The position numbers and the translations under genes were made by a program. From Capitulum mitella (lineage: Eukaryota > Arthropoda > Thecostraca > Pollicipedomorpha > Pollicipedidae): a stretch of 64,000 bases of DNA. Positions 11,399-23,287 of this stretch are shown here, piece by piece (the stretch's first letter is position 1; each line of letters begins with the position of its first letter). The notes beneath the pieces are model-generated. The model was not told the DNA's origin. It ran no database searches and worked only from the letters and a program-made list of their open reading frames with translations. The DNA lies in contig CP099840.1 in the NCBI GenBank assembly GCA_030062745.1, positions 13,857,437 to 13,921,436 on the forward strand. The letters are read 5' to 3'.

Positions 11399-13263
11399 AC
11401 GGTATGATTTCTGTATGCAGTGGTCACAGTATGAAACAGGTAATGATTTCTGTTTATAGGAGGGTGTTCCCCTTGTTGGCTTTGCATTGTACTGTACGAA
11501 TTTTCATCGTTCATGCAGTACGTGAATCTGAATGGCACAGGGAGTTGGTTAAGAAATTTACGCATATCAAGAAACATGTGGGAGTTGGCAAGGTCTACTA
11601 ATTTAACAATTTCGTAGCATTCGAAGATTGGTTCCGAATGTATCTTCAGTAATTCGAGCTACTTTGTTTCGGAAAACGGACAATGCATGTACAAACATTT
11701 TTCCTTGTTGCTTCATTGTGCTTACAGCATTTATTGCGAACAACTCGATACAAAACACTGCTTGGATAAAATCGCGGATTTCAATCGAGTATAAGCTTAT
11801 AACGTTTTGTTCCGCCGCATGGCTTCAGTTTCTTTGTGGTTATTATAACTAGAACTCCTGACGGGGCTCCACCGCAGTCCCACCAGGACTTGAGGCTGTG
11901 ATGCAAACCAGGAATAGCCAGCCTACGAAAGGCTTCTTTATGAGTCTTAAAAGGCCGTGGCTGATGTTAATAGATGTGCCCAAAAACTCAGCGCCACCAG
12001 GAGTACTCTGTTACCGGCAACCGGTAACGGGGGGGGGAGGGGGCTGAAATCGACTCCCTCGTATATCGGGAAATAACCTTATTTGGAACGACTGCCGGCA
12101 AACGGACCAACCGGTTTTCGGACAGGGCGGCTTCATGACACCGGACGCCAGCGCCTGTTGCTGAAGGCAATTTTATGCCGCGTGACGCCACTGATCAGGG
12201 ATAAGTAGAACACTGGGCGAATCTGAAGACGGCCGACAGGAAGGAGCGGCGGATGGGATTATTATGCATGCGCGCTGAGGCCGAAGAGAAACTGTCGGCC
12301 GCCGCCGACGCCTGCCGCTCCCGCAGGAAGCGTTTCTCTTCCTCTGGATCCGTGTGCGCTCCGTGACAGGGTGCACATCCGTGTTGGTGCCCGCGGTCCC
12401 GGCGGCTGGGTCGGCGGCCCTGTGTTCGGTGGCCCGACCGGCGCCGGTCACGGACCGGCTGCAGAGCTGCAGTTCGTCCGTCACCTGAACGTATTGCGGG
12501 CTTCGCGCAGCGTGCACGGGCCCATCCCACCACTGCGCTCTGAAAACGCCTTTAAAATCTGACTGTGGGCGCACTGGTGCTGTATCACAAAAACGAACAC
12601 GGATGGTTGGTGAGGGATATCATTCGCGTTGACCTTTGGGTCAAGGCCGCTCTGCTATTGACCAAAAGAGGCCTGCGGAGTCATGAGACTGCGGCAGACA
12701 GTCCTTTCATGTCAGCACCTGCTTCTTTTCAGCTTCGGGCCATTGCTGAATGCCTGGTGACCGGGATACGTAAATGAAGAACACATTGATAAAAAATGTC
12801 GTCTTTCCACCGCGCGAGCGTACAAGCAGTAATGGTGACAAATTAGGTAAGCATGTGGTATGCTTGTGGCAGTCCTTTGGGACGGCCGGCTGGTATCAGC
12901 AGCCGGCAGGAGAAGATTTCGACGTGGCAGAACTGGCGACGGCGGCGGCTCTGCTTCTCCGGTCACGATCTACGTAACGTCAGAGCAGCTTTCCGATGGC
13001 TGTCTGAAGCGTGGCTGTGACACTCCGGACAGCTGACTGACACGGACCGCACCAGTGAGCGCCTCTGGCATGCTAGCGGCGCAGACGGCCTCAACGAACA
13101 CTCCGTCCTGGACGGGAGCCGGCCGGGGGTTTCCCCAGTGGGAAGGATGCGCGAGTGCCGCCGTGATGGCCGCACCTACGTCTAGTCGCCCGCCTGACGG
13201 CAGACACTTATCTGCGGTTCCGTTTTGATGTTTCTGAATTACTAGACCGAAGAGGATCCCGGA
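11399..13263. other. Unassigned DNA with a GC-rich island at 12140-12560
   Basis: There is a small palindrome (GTTACCGG-CAA-CCGGTAAC, 12010-12029). The GC-rich part opens frames on both strands, including CCGACGCCTGCCGC-type runs. No supported gene. Confidence 0.4.
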
Positions 13264-13558
13264 GGAGGAGGCGCCTTGGCGATCAGCATGGGAACGGAGG
13301 CGCCTTGGCGATCACCGCGGGAACGGAGGCGCCTTGGCGATCAGCGCGGGAACGGAGGCGCCTGGGCGATCAGCATGGGAACGGAGGCGCCTTGGCGATC
13401 AGCATGGGAACGGAGGCGCCTTGGCGATCAGCGCGGGAACGGAGGAGCCTTGGCGATCAGCGCGGGAACAGAGGCGCCTTGGCGATCAGCATGGGAACGG
13501 AGGCGCCTTGGCGATCAGCGCGGGAACGGAGGCGCCTTGGCGATCAGCATGGGAACGT
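13264..13558. repeat. 29-bp minisatellite, about 10 copies
   Basis: The unit is close to GAGGCGCCTTGGCGATCAGC followed by ATGGGAACG, repeated ten times at 29-bp steps with two main variants (AGCATGGG and AGCGCGGG). As 29 is not a multiple of three, the frame shifts every unit, so all three plus frames read the same peptides. It is a tandem array with no unique spacers, hence not CRISPR. Confidence 0.92.
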
Positions 13559-13636
13559 TTTGATAATGTTTAACTCGCCTAGCAGGTAATCCACTGACCA
13601 GTCGCGAATAGCGAGTGCCAGCTCAGAAGGCCGTTC

Positions 13637-13832
13637 TGCGTTTCTTTATTTCTTTCTTTATGACACTTATTTTCACTCTCGCTCACTGTCTCTCCTGCCC
13701 ACGCGACCTGCCTGCCTTCTCTCCCTCCATCCCTCGATCTCTCTGTTACTTTCTCGCACTCTCGCTCTCGCATTCCATCTCGGTTCTCCTCTCTTTCACC
13801 CTCTCCACCTCCCTCGTTCTCTCCTCGTTTAT
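13637..13832. repeat. Pyrimidine-rich tract
   Basis: About 195 bp dominated by CTCT, CTTT and CCCTC words on the plus strand. It makes asymmetric low-complexity frames on both strands. Confidence 0.75.
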
Positions 13833-14082
13833 GATAGGACACCTCGATATTTGATATCGTGCCTTCTTAATATGGTTTTGACAGCGCTTTGGAAGTGTTC
13901 TTTTTATCTCTCGATGCAGCGGATTGCATGGTTGCAAATGGACTTTCGTATCATCTCTTATGCTGCAAAAACCGAATGATCATGAATAAAGCTTGAGAAA
14001 TAATATCTGGAGAAACAGCTGATACACGCCAGCCCTTTCTTTCTTTGAAATTTAACTTGTCAGTTTAGTGTCATAGACAACT
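13833..14082. other. Unassigned DNA
   Basis: Nothing recognised. Confidence 0.4.
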
Positions 14083-14895
14083 GAACCCTATTCTTGGAGG
14101 GCTAGATGGTATGGCCGATTCCCGGAGGGGGGATTCGGCACCACCTGAGATCTCGAGAACTGTAAATCCGATTTCATCGCAACAAACGGTAATCGATTTT
14201 CCATGAGGTGAACTACATTTTTATAAAAAGAGGTTTTCAAAATCTTGAAAGGGGGAGTTACGGGGGAGGCAAAAAAGTCAAAATTGGGAATATTTTTGGA
14301 CCTGTTATAACTCTGCTGTTTATGGACCGATGTTGATGAAATGGTCATGAATCGAGAGCTTTAAGCTGGAGCTTTTATCAGTGGTCCTTTTGTTCGACAT
14401 TTCGACGTAATTCATTGGCGTTCTTGAAAATCGGAGGATTAGTTTTTCAAAAACTGAAAAAAAACAAGCAAGGCAAAAGCTCTTTCTTAGCCCTCGTTCA
14501 ACATGTTATGCTGAAGAGGTGAAAATCCTATTACATTGTTTCCATAATGTTAGCGTATCGACATGAAAAAGGGGAACTGTTATGGTCACATGTTCATCAG
14601 GTCAACTTAGGACCTTTGACCTTAAATGACTTCCAATAATCTTAGGGTCACATGGAATGGTCTTCAGTACATTACATATTGTTTAGAAATGTCTCCATTC
14701 TCTGTTCGTAGAATTCTAGACTTCATTCCTAAAATTTGATTTTACGGCCATCGTTATATAGGTACGCAAATGACCTTTTAGGCCATAGTTCTGTAACCCG
14801 ACCTGATATCAACCTGAACGTTGGTACACAAGTAGAGACCATTTTCTATGTCATATGTGTGCCTGGTTTTGCATTTGGAAAATTAGCGCCAAACG
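14083..14895 (+). mobile_element. TTAA-type element, left part of an interrupted old copy
   Basis: Begins AACCCTATTCTTGGAGGGCT and runs through the GAGATCTCGAGAACT, CATCGCAACAAACGG and GTAACCCGACCTGATATCAA blocks, then stops at GCGCCAAACGTTTTAA. The missing right third reappears at 16543, so this copy was split by a later insertion. Confidence 0.8.
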
Positions 14896-16542
14896 TTTTA
14901 ACCCTATTCTCGGAGGGCTACACGGTATGGCCGATTCCCGGCAGGGGGCGGATTCGGCCCCCTCTGTTGCTGGCATGTGGCCTGCGACCTGCGGCTCCGC
15001 TCGCCCGACTCACTTGGCCTCGCTCGTTGCAAAATACTGTTTATCGGATAGTTCTGTCAAAAAGGCATCATTTCGAACCAGACGACAATAACAATGCATT
15101 GTACGTACATAAATGTACAATCAATGATAAATGGCACTGAAATCATAAAAATACTGCAGTGATGATGGAAAAAGCATCGGGTCCCCCGCCTTTCCTTAAA
15201 ACGCAAATTACACACTTAGTCGTCTTCTTCACAGGAGACACGTAATTGCTCATGAGCACTTTTTGGGTCGCCTTAAAATCAGTAATTTAACCCTATTCCT
15301 GGAGGGCTAGACGATATGGTCGATTCCCGGCCGGGGGGGGCGGATTCGGTCCCCCTTGAGATCTCGAGAACTACACATCCGATTTCATCGCAACAAACGG
15401 AAATCGATTTGCCATGCCGTGAACTACATTTTTACAAAAAGAGATTTCCAAAATTTTGAAAGGGGTGGATACTGGGAGCAAAAATATCAAAACGGGGGTT
15501 CTTTTGGAGTTCTTATAACTCCGTTGTTTATGAACCGATTTCGATGAAACTGGCATGAATCGAGAGATTATGGATAAGGATTTCACACGCATTTGAAATT
15601 GGGGTGCACAGTTTTAATAAACATTGGCACATGCATTTCAAATTTTCAGAAAATCATAGTCGTTCACAGGGTTTTGAAAATAGGAGGGTTAGTTTTCAAC
15701 AACTGAATGAATAAAAAAAAGTAAAAGCACTTTTTTGGCTTGTGCTAGTCATGTTATGCTAAAGAAGTGCAAATCGCATTACATTGTTCGTTAAATGTTA
15801 GCATAGGCGGTGCCAAGGACATGAAAAGTAGGAACTGTCATGGTTACATGCTTTTCAGATCAACTTGTGACCTTTAACCTTAAGTGAGCTTAAGTGGCCT
15901 TGGAGTCGCGTGGAATGATGTGTAAATTTAAGACTGTACTGAAAAATCTGTAAACGTTTTCAATCATTTGAACTCACTCTTTTTCAAAAATTCCATTTTA
16001 CGGCTATTGCGATATAGGGTACGCGCACTGACATTTTAGGTCATAGCTCCGTGACCCGACCTGATATCAAGCTGAAGTTTGATACACAAGTAGAAGGTAG
16101 CCGTCTACGTGCTGTATATTTCGGGTTTGGCATTTCAAAAGATAGTGCCAAAGTTATTACTATAAAAGCAAATGTTGCCTTTTGACTTTGACCTGGCCTT
16201 GTAAATTGACCTCAGTTAAAGAAAATTGTATTTGCACGTTGCCCAACTATTTTCCTATACATTCATATCAAGTTTTAAGTTTTATCTTAAAGACGTTGTT
16301 TTTGGTAGTCATTTTCCTTTTACCCTCAATAAGGCCAAAAATGGCCTGAGGTGCCTCCCAAAAACGTTGCCTGGCTCCCCCCGTGAGCCAAATAGAATTT
16401 TGCCATTTTGTTGCAGTACGTAGAAAGAATAGCTAGGAAAAGCCAGCAAGTTTCGTAAAGCTGCGTCAAAAACCCTGGAATTGACAAGCAAAAAACCCGA
16501 GGAGGGGGGGGCGGATTCAACCCCCTGCCAGGAATAGGGTCA
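14896..16542 (+). mobile_element. Composite insertion: TTAA-element left end, unrelated DNA and a full TTAA element
   Basis: At 14896 a fresh TTAA and CCCTATTCTCGGAGGG left end begins but runs only to about 14965. Unrelated DNA follows to 15286. A full element (15287-16542, about 1256 bp) then starts TTAACCCTATTCCTGG and ends CCAGGAATAGGGTCAA. The whole block sits inside an older copy of the same family, with TTAA at its left edge and a mutated TCAA at its right edge. Confidence 0.75.
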
Positions 16543-16920
16543 AGATAAAACCAAATTTTGACTTTTGACTGTGGCCTGGCTCTATGAACTGATCTGAGAT
16601 CTAAACAAAGCTGTTTTGATATGCTTACCCGTGTAAAGTTCAGACCCATGTAAAGTGTTAGTTGTGGCGTAAAATCCACATTTTCCAGTTATTTTTCCCT
16701 TACCTTTAACAGTGACATAAACAGTCTGAGGTGCCCCCCAAAAATGTGACGTGGCTTCGCCCCTCAGCAAAATAAAACCACGAAATTTTGTTACAGTACG
16801 TACAAAGAATAGGTAGGAAAGTGGCCGGTTTCGTGAAGCTGCGTCAGAGACCGTCTGGAATTGGCAAGCAAAAAACCCGAGGGGGCGGATTCAGCCCTCG
16901 CCCCCTGTCGGGAATGGAAT
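16543..16920 (+). mobile_element. TTAA-type element, right part of the interrupted old copy
   Basis: Continues the internal sequence from where 14895 stops (AAATTTTGACTTTTGACTG) to the right terminus CCCTGTCGGGAATGG. With 14083-14895 it makes about 1.19 kb, near the 1.2 kb of intact copies. Confidence 0.75.
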
Positions 16921-18433
16921 TAATGGTGGTTTAATTTCACGCCACGCAAAATCTGACCTGAAGATTTGGAGTAATGACTCCCACTTTTCAAGGATGACAC
17001 GAAACGTTTGGCAGTCTTATAGGCCACACCTAGAATACTGGATGTTTAAGAACTTTCCTAATTTACAATCCGAGAGTCTACACCCGACTACCTAAAAACC
17101 AGTTCAGTAGACGGATACATTAAACTCTTTCCTGGCGTTCATTGGCGTCTTTTTGGTATCAAAAGCGTTTTCGTTTCTGGAACACCTAGGCGACATCGTG
17201 AATCGAGTTTTGGTGATGATTTTTTATAACGTCAATTTATTGCGGCGCCTAGATGGAACACATTATTCACTAGTTTCATATAACTCCAACGACTTTTCAC
17301 TTATTGGAACATTGCATTACCCTCGCACAAGCATGTTTGACTCGCCTCAACTTCATATTGCTTGCCAGTTTGCAGGCCATGACAGTTGAAAAAGACCTTG
17401 CCAGAGCTACTCTGAAATACTGTGATATGTAGGTCACCTGGTATTGGCAGAGATCAGGCGTCATTAATTGCACGATCGGATGGAAGGTTTAGGGTCCGTG
17501 CTTTACTTGTTGCGTAGCGTCAAGACTATGATGATTAAGGCAAATAATGAACAGACGTTTGGTCGAATGGATCAGGTTTTTGACGTGAACGTATCTCAGT
17601 AACTTTCACATAGGTATGCTTAGAACGTTTCAGTTCAAGATCGTCTGACGATTCACTGCAGTTGCTGGCCACGCGTCTGGCGGTGCAGCGGTAGCGGAAT
17701 CGGCCGCGACAGGTGTTGTTTTTCGCGCCGTGATCGCTGGCTGGTCACAGACGTGGCCGAGACCAGTGTGGCCGAGCATCCCACTCGGCTGCGACGTTGT
17801 GGTAAATTGTTGTTTGAGCCGAGGTAAGCTGGTGTTCCCACCAACGTACCATCTTTATTTATCGCCTTCGTTTCCAGGAGCGCGAGAAACGCGCCACGAT
17901 CTTTGAATTCTAAAGATATTCTTTCTTCACAAGACCAGATGCTTGGGAGAGTTCGTGGCTCTGTGGAGGGGGGAGATTTCCTTATGATTGTAGGGGACAG
18001 GCCCAATATATGGGAAATCCCCCACTCCTGCGTCTGACGTCCTGGAACGTATCATTGAGAGACAATGGGCCGCGCAGACTATCGTTTCTCTCCGACAAGA
18101 CCTGCTGTTGGTGCCCGTCTGCCGGACGGCCTGCTGCTGGTGTCGTGGTGGTGCCTGTTTCCGGCACGGCCTGCCAGTGCACTGCTGGTGCCGCACTGAA
18201 TGGCCGGCCGGTACTGTTGGGTGACGTCACGCGGCCGTCTGCGCTGTCCCTGGACTGGAACCGAGAGGTGGAGCTAGTGCTCCGGGCTAGAGTGCCGGCT
18301 GTCGTATCCAGGCAAACACCTGTTACGAGATGACCTTGCCTCCCGTCCCCGACGCTCAGCAGCAGTGAGGCCATACCCTGTCTTCTGGACTGGCCGTCCC
18401 CGCTGGCGAGCACCGTCTGTTGCATTGCAGCCT
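16921..18433. other. Unassigned DNA, GC-rich from about 17650
   Basis: No exon or element recognised. The GC-rich part has repeated GCCGGC/GGCCTGC words (CTGCCGGACGGCCTGCTGCT near 18120) and fortuitous frames. Confidence 0.4.
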
Positions 18434-19649
18434 TTAACCTTATTCCCGGAGGGCTACACGGTGTGGTCGATTCCCGGCAGGGGGGCCGATTCGGCCCCCC
18501 CCTCGAGATCTCGAGAACTACACCTCCGATTTCATCGCGACAAACGGCAGTCGATTTGCCATGGCGTGAACTACACTTTGAAAGAAAGAAGTTTTCAAAA
18601 TTTTGAAAGAGGTGGATACAGGGGGCAAAAATATCAAAATAATGGGTACTTTTGGACTTCTTATAACTTCGTTGTTTATGAACTGATTTCGATGAAATAG
18701 GCATGAATCGAGAGATTATGGATGAAGCTTTTAAAATTGGTGCACATATTTCAAATTTTGGGAAAATTCATAGGCGTTCACAGAGGTTCCAAAATTGGAA
18801 GATGACTTTTTTAACAAGTAAATGAACAAAAAAAGCAAAAGCGCTTTTTTGGCTTCTGCTAGTCATGTTATGCTAACGAAATAACAAATCGAATTCTAAT
18901 GTTTGTATAATGTTAGCATAGGTGGTGCCAGGGAAATGAAAAAGGGGGAACTGTCGTGGTCACATGCTTCTCAGATCAACTTGTGACCGTTGACCTTAAA
19001 TGACCTCCGATGACCTTGGAGTCACTTGGAATGACCTCGTGCGCATTCAATATTATCTGTAAACGTTTTCAATCATTTGAATTCACTCTTATTTCAAAAA
19101 TTCCATTTTATGGCTTTTGTGATATGGGGTAGACGCTGACACTGACATTTAAGGTCATAGCTCCCTGACCCGACCAGATATCAAGCTGAAACTTGATACA
19201 CAAGTAGAGGGCACCCTTCTATGTCACATATATTCCGGGTTTGGCATTTCAGCGAAAATGCCGATATTATTACTAAAAAAACAAGTTTTGACTTTTGACC
19301 TTAACCTGACCTTGTTAAGTGATCTCAGATGAACAAAATTGTATTTGCACGTTGCCGGCTATTTAGCTATAAGTCCATATAAGGTTTTAAGTTCTAACTC
19401 AAAAATAGTGTTTTGATAATCTTTTTCCTTTTACCCTCAACAGGGCCAAAAATGGCCTGAGGTGCCTCCCAAAAACGTTGCCTGGCTCCGCCCCTGAGCA
19501 AAATAGAATTTGAAATTTTGTCACAGTACGTAGAAAGAATAGCTAGGAAAAGCCACGAAGTTTCGTAAAGCTGCGCCGAAAACTCTGGAATTGGCAAGCA
19601 GAAACCCGGAGGGGGGCGGATTCGGCCCCCCTGCCGGGAATAGGGCTAA
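18434..19649 (+). mobile_element. TTAA-type non-autonomous element, full length
   Basis: Left end TTAACCTTATTCCCGGAGGG, right end CTGCCGGGAATAGGGCTAA, 1216 bp. Both ends carry a GC palindrome around GGATTCGGCC. It has no coding capacity. Internal AGGTCA-type half-sites lie at 18985-19022 and 19300-19330. Confidence 0.85.
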
Positions 19650-21995
19650 TACGGTCTGCCTTCCACCCCACGTGGTTTCGTCCGATGAGGTTTTACCAGC
19701 ACTGGTGCTGTTGCTGTCCCGATCCCTTCCTTTCTGCGCTATGATTCACAGCAAATTTCCCCATTCAAGATACCTCGGTCCTCGGGAAAGGCTGTGTGGA
19801 TCTCATGAAACATGTCGTGGGGTATGTCGTTACCGTTCCCTTCCATGTGGATCAGGAAGCGGTGCATAAAATGAGGCCAGAAAGAAAAACCATGACAGAG
19901 ATATCATTTTCTAGAATAAATTTGGCTTCGACTTACTGAAGTGGGCAACGCTGGGATGGGAGTCTCTCTAAGCCGATGTCGTTGCTAGAGTATCTATGGA
20001 AGTGTGACGATCCTTCTCCCATTGACCGTGGTCCGTGAACATGTTTCAGCGTTCGTAGACTGCAAATATTCATCTTCCACATCCATGGGGCAGCGAATAT
20101 CGTTGCGTTCGGAGCCTTGCCCATATTCTGGGCATTGTGGTATCTCGCGTTTTTCTGTCATTCGGTGACTATCCGTCGGCTCGTGACGTTCTGCGCTGCG
20201 TCGCCGTCCCGAGCTGCGGCCGTGAGCCCAACAGGAAGTCGTCATTGCCACCTGTCCTGTTCTCGGCTCTTTGTCGGTGCACTGGCCCGGAATTGCCGTC
20301 ATAAACGGGTGACGTAGCGCGGTGAAGTTGTCACGTTCATTCAGGCTCATGCCTGGAGGAAGCTGGGCACTGGAAGCGCCGCCCAGCCATGGTGGCTTTA
20401 CGCTACTACTTTCGGTGTTTAACCCGCCCCCGACGTGGGGGGGGCAGTTGACCGCCCCCTAAGGTTTTTCCGAGATTGTGAGAGAGCAAACAAACGCAGC
20501 CCCGAAACTCTGTGCATGTTTTACTTGATCATTTTTACACCTTGTATCAAGTTTTTTTACCTGAGGTCAAGTAAGGTGTCCGGCCAAGGTCAGGTCAAAT
20601 GGAACTATGCCCAAAAAAGTTGGGCGCCTAGTAATTTTTCCGCAAAACAGGATATCACAATAAAACCTCCAAGGCTTAGAGATTTAGATAAATGCAACAA
20701 ATGCGCTATCTCGGAATGTTTCGGCAATGTCCAGGTCATTGACTTGTGGTCAAGCCCGTTTTCAAGATAGGTGGTAGTTTTCTCCAAAATTGAGGAGGTT
20801 TTTGATAACGATTTGAGTGTGGAGAGTTCCAGACATCCAGTTTCCGTCAATCAGCAAAGTTTCAATGACCTGCGACCAGAGACCTGAGGTCATGTAATAA
20901 CTGTTATGAGTCAAAATGCACTGCCATCAAAATCGGCGATGAATGACTCAGATCGGGTGGAAAATGGCGGAACTGGCTCGCAAGATTGCGAAGAATACCA
21001 AAAAGCTGAAAAAATTCCAAAAATTGCAGATTTTGGAAGAAATCAGCCTTTCGGGAATGAAGCTCTAGTTGTGTAGATTGATAACTACTAAATTTTTTCC
21101 AACATTTAAACACGAGAAACCACCACAAGAATCACCAGGATCAAGAAACAACATTCAGAAAAATATGTTTTGCGAAACTAAAAGAGCGCAAAAATTAGTT
21201 CCGTTAATTTCATACCACGCTCGCGTATGGTGCCTGCATATCAGCGGTGAGAGGATCGCTGTGTCTTTAACTCAGATTTCCGCGTACATGTTAAACAAAT
21301 CAGGGAAATTAGACGTGTATCTACATCTGTGGACTTTTACCTGTTCTCTGGTACCTTTATCTAGACTTAATTTGTCACACCCCTTGAGATCCAGGTCGTT
21401 TCTCGGTCTCATGCAGGCGCTATTAGAAAACATATATAGGGTGTAAATGGCTTACATGTTATCCAAAACTAAAAATGAGACCAGTATTCGAGCTCTACTC
21501 GTCACGAGCTTCCCAACGGTGTACTTATTTTTCATCATACGACCAAACGTTTGTGAGTTAGAGGAGCCGGTCAACCCCCCCCCCCCGAAGCAGAACGTGC
21601 ATGACGGCGACCCATAGTGGAGCGCGGGTTGATAAAATGGAATTGCCAATCACGTGGGCGTTCACATGATAGATCAAATGACCATTAACCATATTTCCGG
21701 GGGGGGATTCGCTCCCCCCAAGTTTTTCCGGTGCCAAAGCCAAACTGTTTGCGCTGTCGTGCTGGAGCTTGGTGATTTGAGGTCTTTACGGAAACGTGCT
21801 GGTCCGTTTAAATATCTTTGCTTTCAGAGACTGTTTATCATATCATATCATAATCATATCATAGAGGACTATGATTTCAGTGAGTGACATTAATATGAAA
21901 ACCGACCACCTGCATCACCTAAAAAGTGTTTAGAGACTGTCAAGGCCGGATGCGGGGCACGCATACGGGATAATGCAACGTCATTTGCAAGTAGG
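19650..21995. other. Unassigned DNA with degenerate TTAA-element traces
   Basis: 20420-20460 (CGCCCCCGACGTGGGG) and 21695-21725 (CGGGGGGGGATTCGCTCCCC) look like worn element ends. AGGTCAAG and AGGTCAGGTCAAA lie at 20565-20600. 21573-21590 is a C-run. No gene supported. Confidence 0.4.
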
Positions 21996-23287
21996 TACGT
22001 GGGGTGGTTGATAAGTTCGTGGCTTAAGGTACCAGAAGATGAGCTACTGGGTTCTGACTAAATTTACGTGCAGTTCAATGCTTTGAATAATTACTCAAAA
22101 GGTTTCAAGTTAAAACCATTTGTGTTTTTGTTATTTGAGATAATTGAAGTTTATGAGTCAGCAGTTTTTGAGAAAATGGATAAGATCGCCCATCGTGCAG
22201 TCTTCCGCTACCTCGGTATCAAGGACTTAAATCCCATGGAGATCCACGAGGACATGGTGACGACACTAGAGGTGGACGTCCTTTCCTACAGCATGGTGAA
22301 GAAATGGACTGCTGAATTTAAACGAGACAGGGAAGGCTTGGAAGATGACTCTTGTCCAAGCAGGCCTGTCAACGTCACCACAAATGAAACCAATAACAAA
22401 ATCCAGGACATGGTCGTGGCAGATCGACGAACAACAGAACGAATACATCGCCACAGAGCTGGACGTCTCCTAGGAACGTGTCCATGAAATGGCCTGCAAT
22501 GAACTCAAAATGACCAAGGTTTTAGATTGCTGGGTCCCAAAGCTCCATGGACCTGAGCAGAAGTGGTTTCGGCACGACATGTCAAGGGACAATTCTGGTA
22601 TTTTTGGTACCGATCCCGACGGATTTCTTCGGCGATTCTTGACTTTACATGAGATTTGGGTGCACCATTTCCGACCAGAAATGAAAGAATTGCTGAGACA
22701 ATGGAAACATCCTGGATCTCCAGCTCGAAAGAAAGCCAAGTCATTGATGTTTGCAGGGAAGGTGATGGCCTCCATTTTTTGGATGCAGAAGGAATGCTGC
22801 TGATGGATTACCTGGAAAGGGTCACACTGTCACCGGGCCCTACTACGCTGATCTCTGAGGCAGCTACGAGAGAAAATTAAAAAGAACCGGCGTGGGAAGC
22901 TGACAAGAAAGGTGCTCTTTCACCAAGACAACGTCCAGCTCACAAGTTCACGGTGGCCACGGCTGCTAACCATGGATGTGCGTTCCAACCTGTCGACCGC
23001 CCGCCATTCACCTGATCTGACGCCCTCAGACCACTACTTGTTCACCAAGATGAAAAAAAGGAGCTCATCGGTTGCCATTTCGCCACTGATAATGACGTCA
23101 TCATCGCGGTAGATCATTTCTTGGGGGCCCATCACGCCAACTACTACGGAGGAGTGATCCTTAAGCTCCATGACCGGTAGACAAAGTGTAAATTTACGAG
23201 GTGACTGTGTTGAAAAATAAATGTGTTAAGTTATCTTAAAGTATATATTTGTGCCATAGGCCGCGAACTTATCAATCACCCTACGTA
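21996..23287 (+). mobile_element. Full-length mariner-type element with terminal inverted repeats
   Basis: The left end reads TACGTGGGGTGGTTGATAAG and the reverse complement of the right end reads TACGTAGGGTGATTGATAAG. The match runs about 28 bp and includes the TA target duplication. Length about 1.29 kb, typical of mariners. The transposase frame inside is broken. Confidence 0.93.
22176..23180 (+). pseudogene. Mariner transposase, frameshifted
   Basis: The order of mariner transposase is clear across several frames: N-terminal helix-turn-helix part (IHEDMVTTL, VKKWTAEFKRDREGLEDD, 22176-22487); then WVPKLHGPEQK, the WVHHF word and QWKHPGSPARKK, AGKVMASIFW (22489-22803); then MDYLERV; then RRGKLTRKVLFHQDN and HSPDLTPSDHYLF (about 22880-23050). 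In active relatives the first catalytic Asp lies in DETWVHHF; here the word is HEIWVHHF, so it is lost. The second (QDN) and third (PSDHYLF) Asp are kept. At least three frame changes and the lost Asp make it inactive. Confidence 0.93.

Noticed and set aside
13264-13558. CRISPR-like array
   Set aside because: Units are contiguous with no unique spacers, and the genome is eukaryotic.
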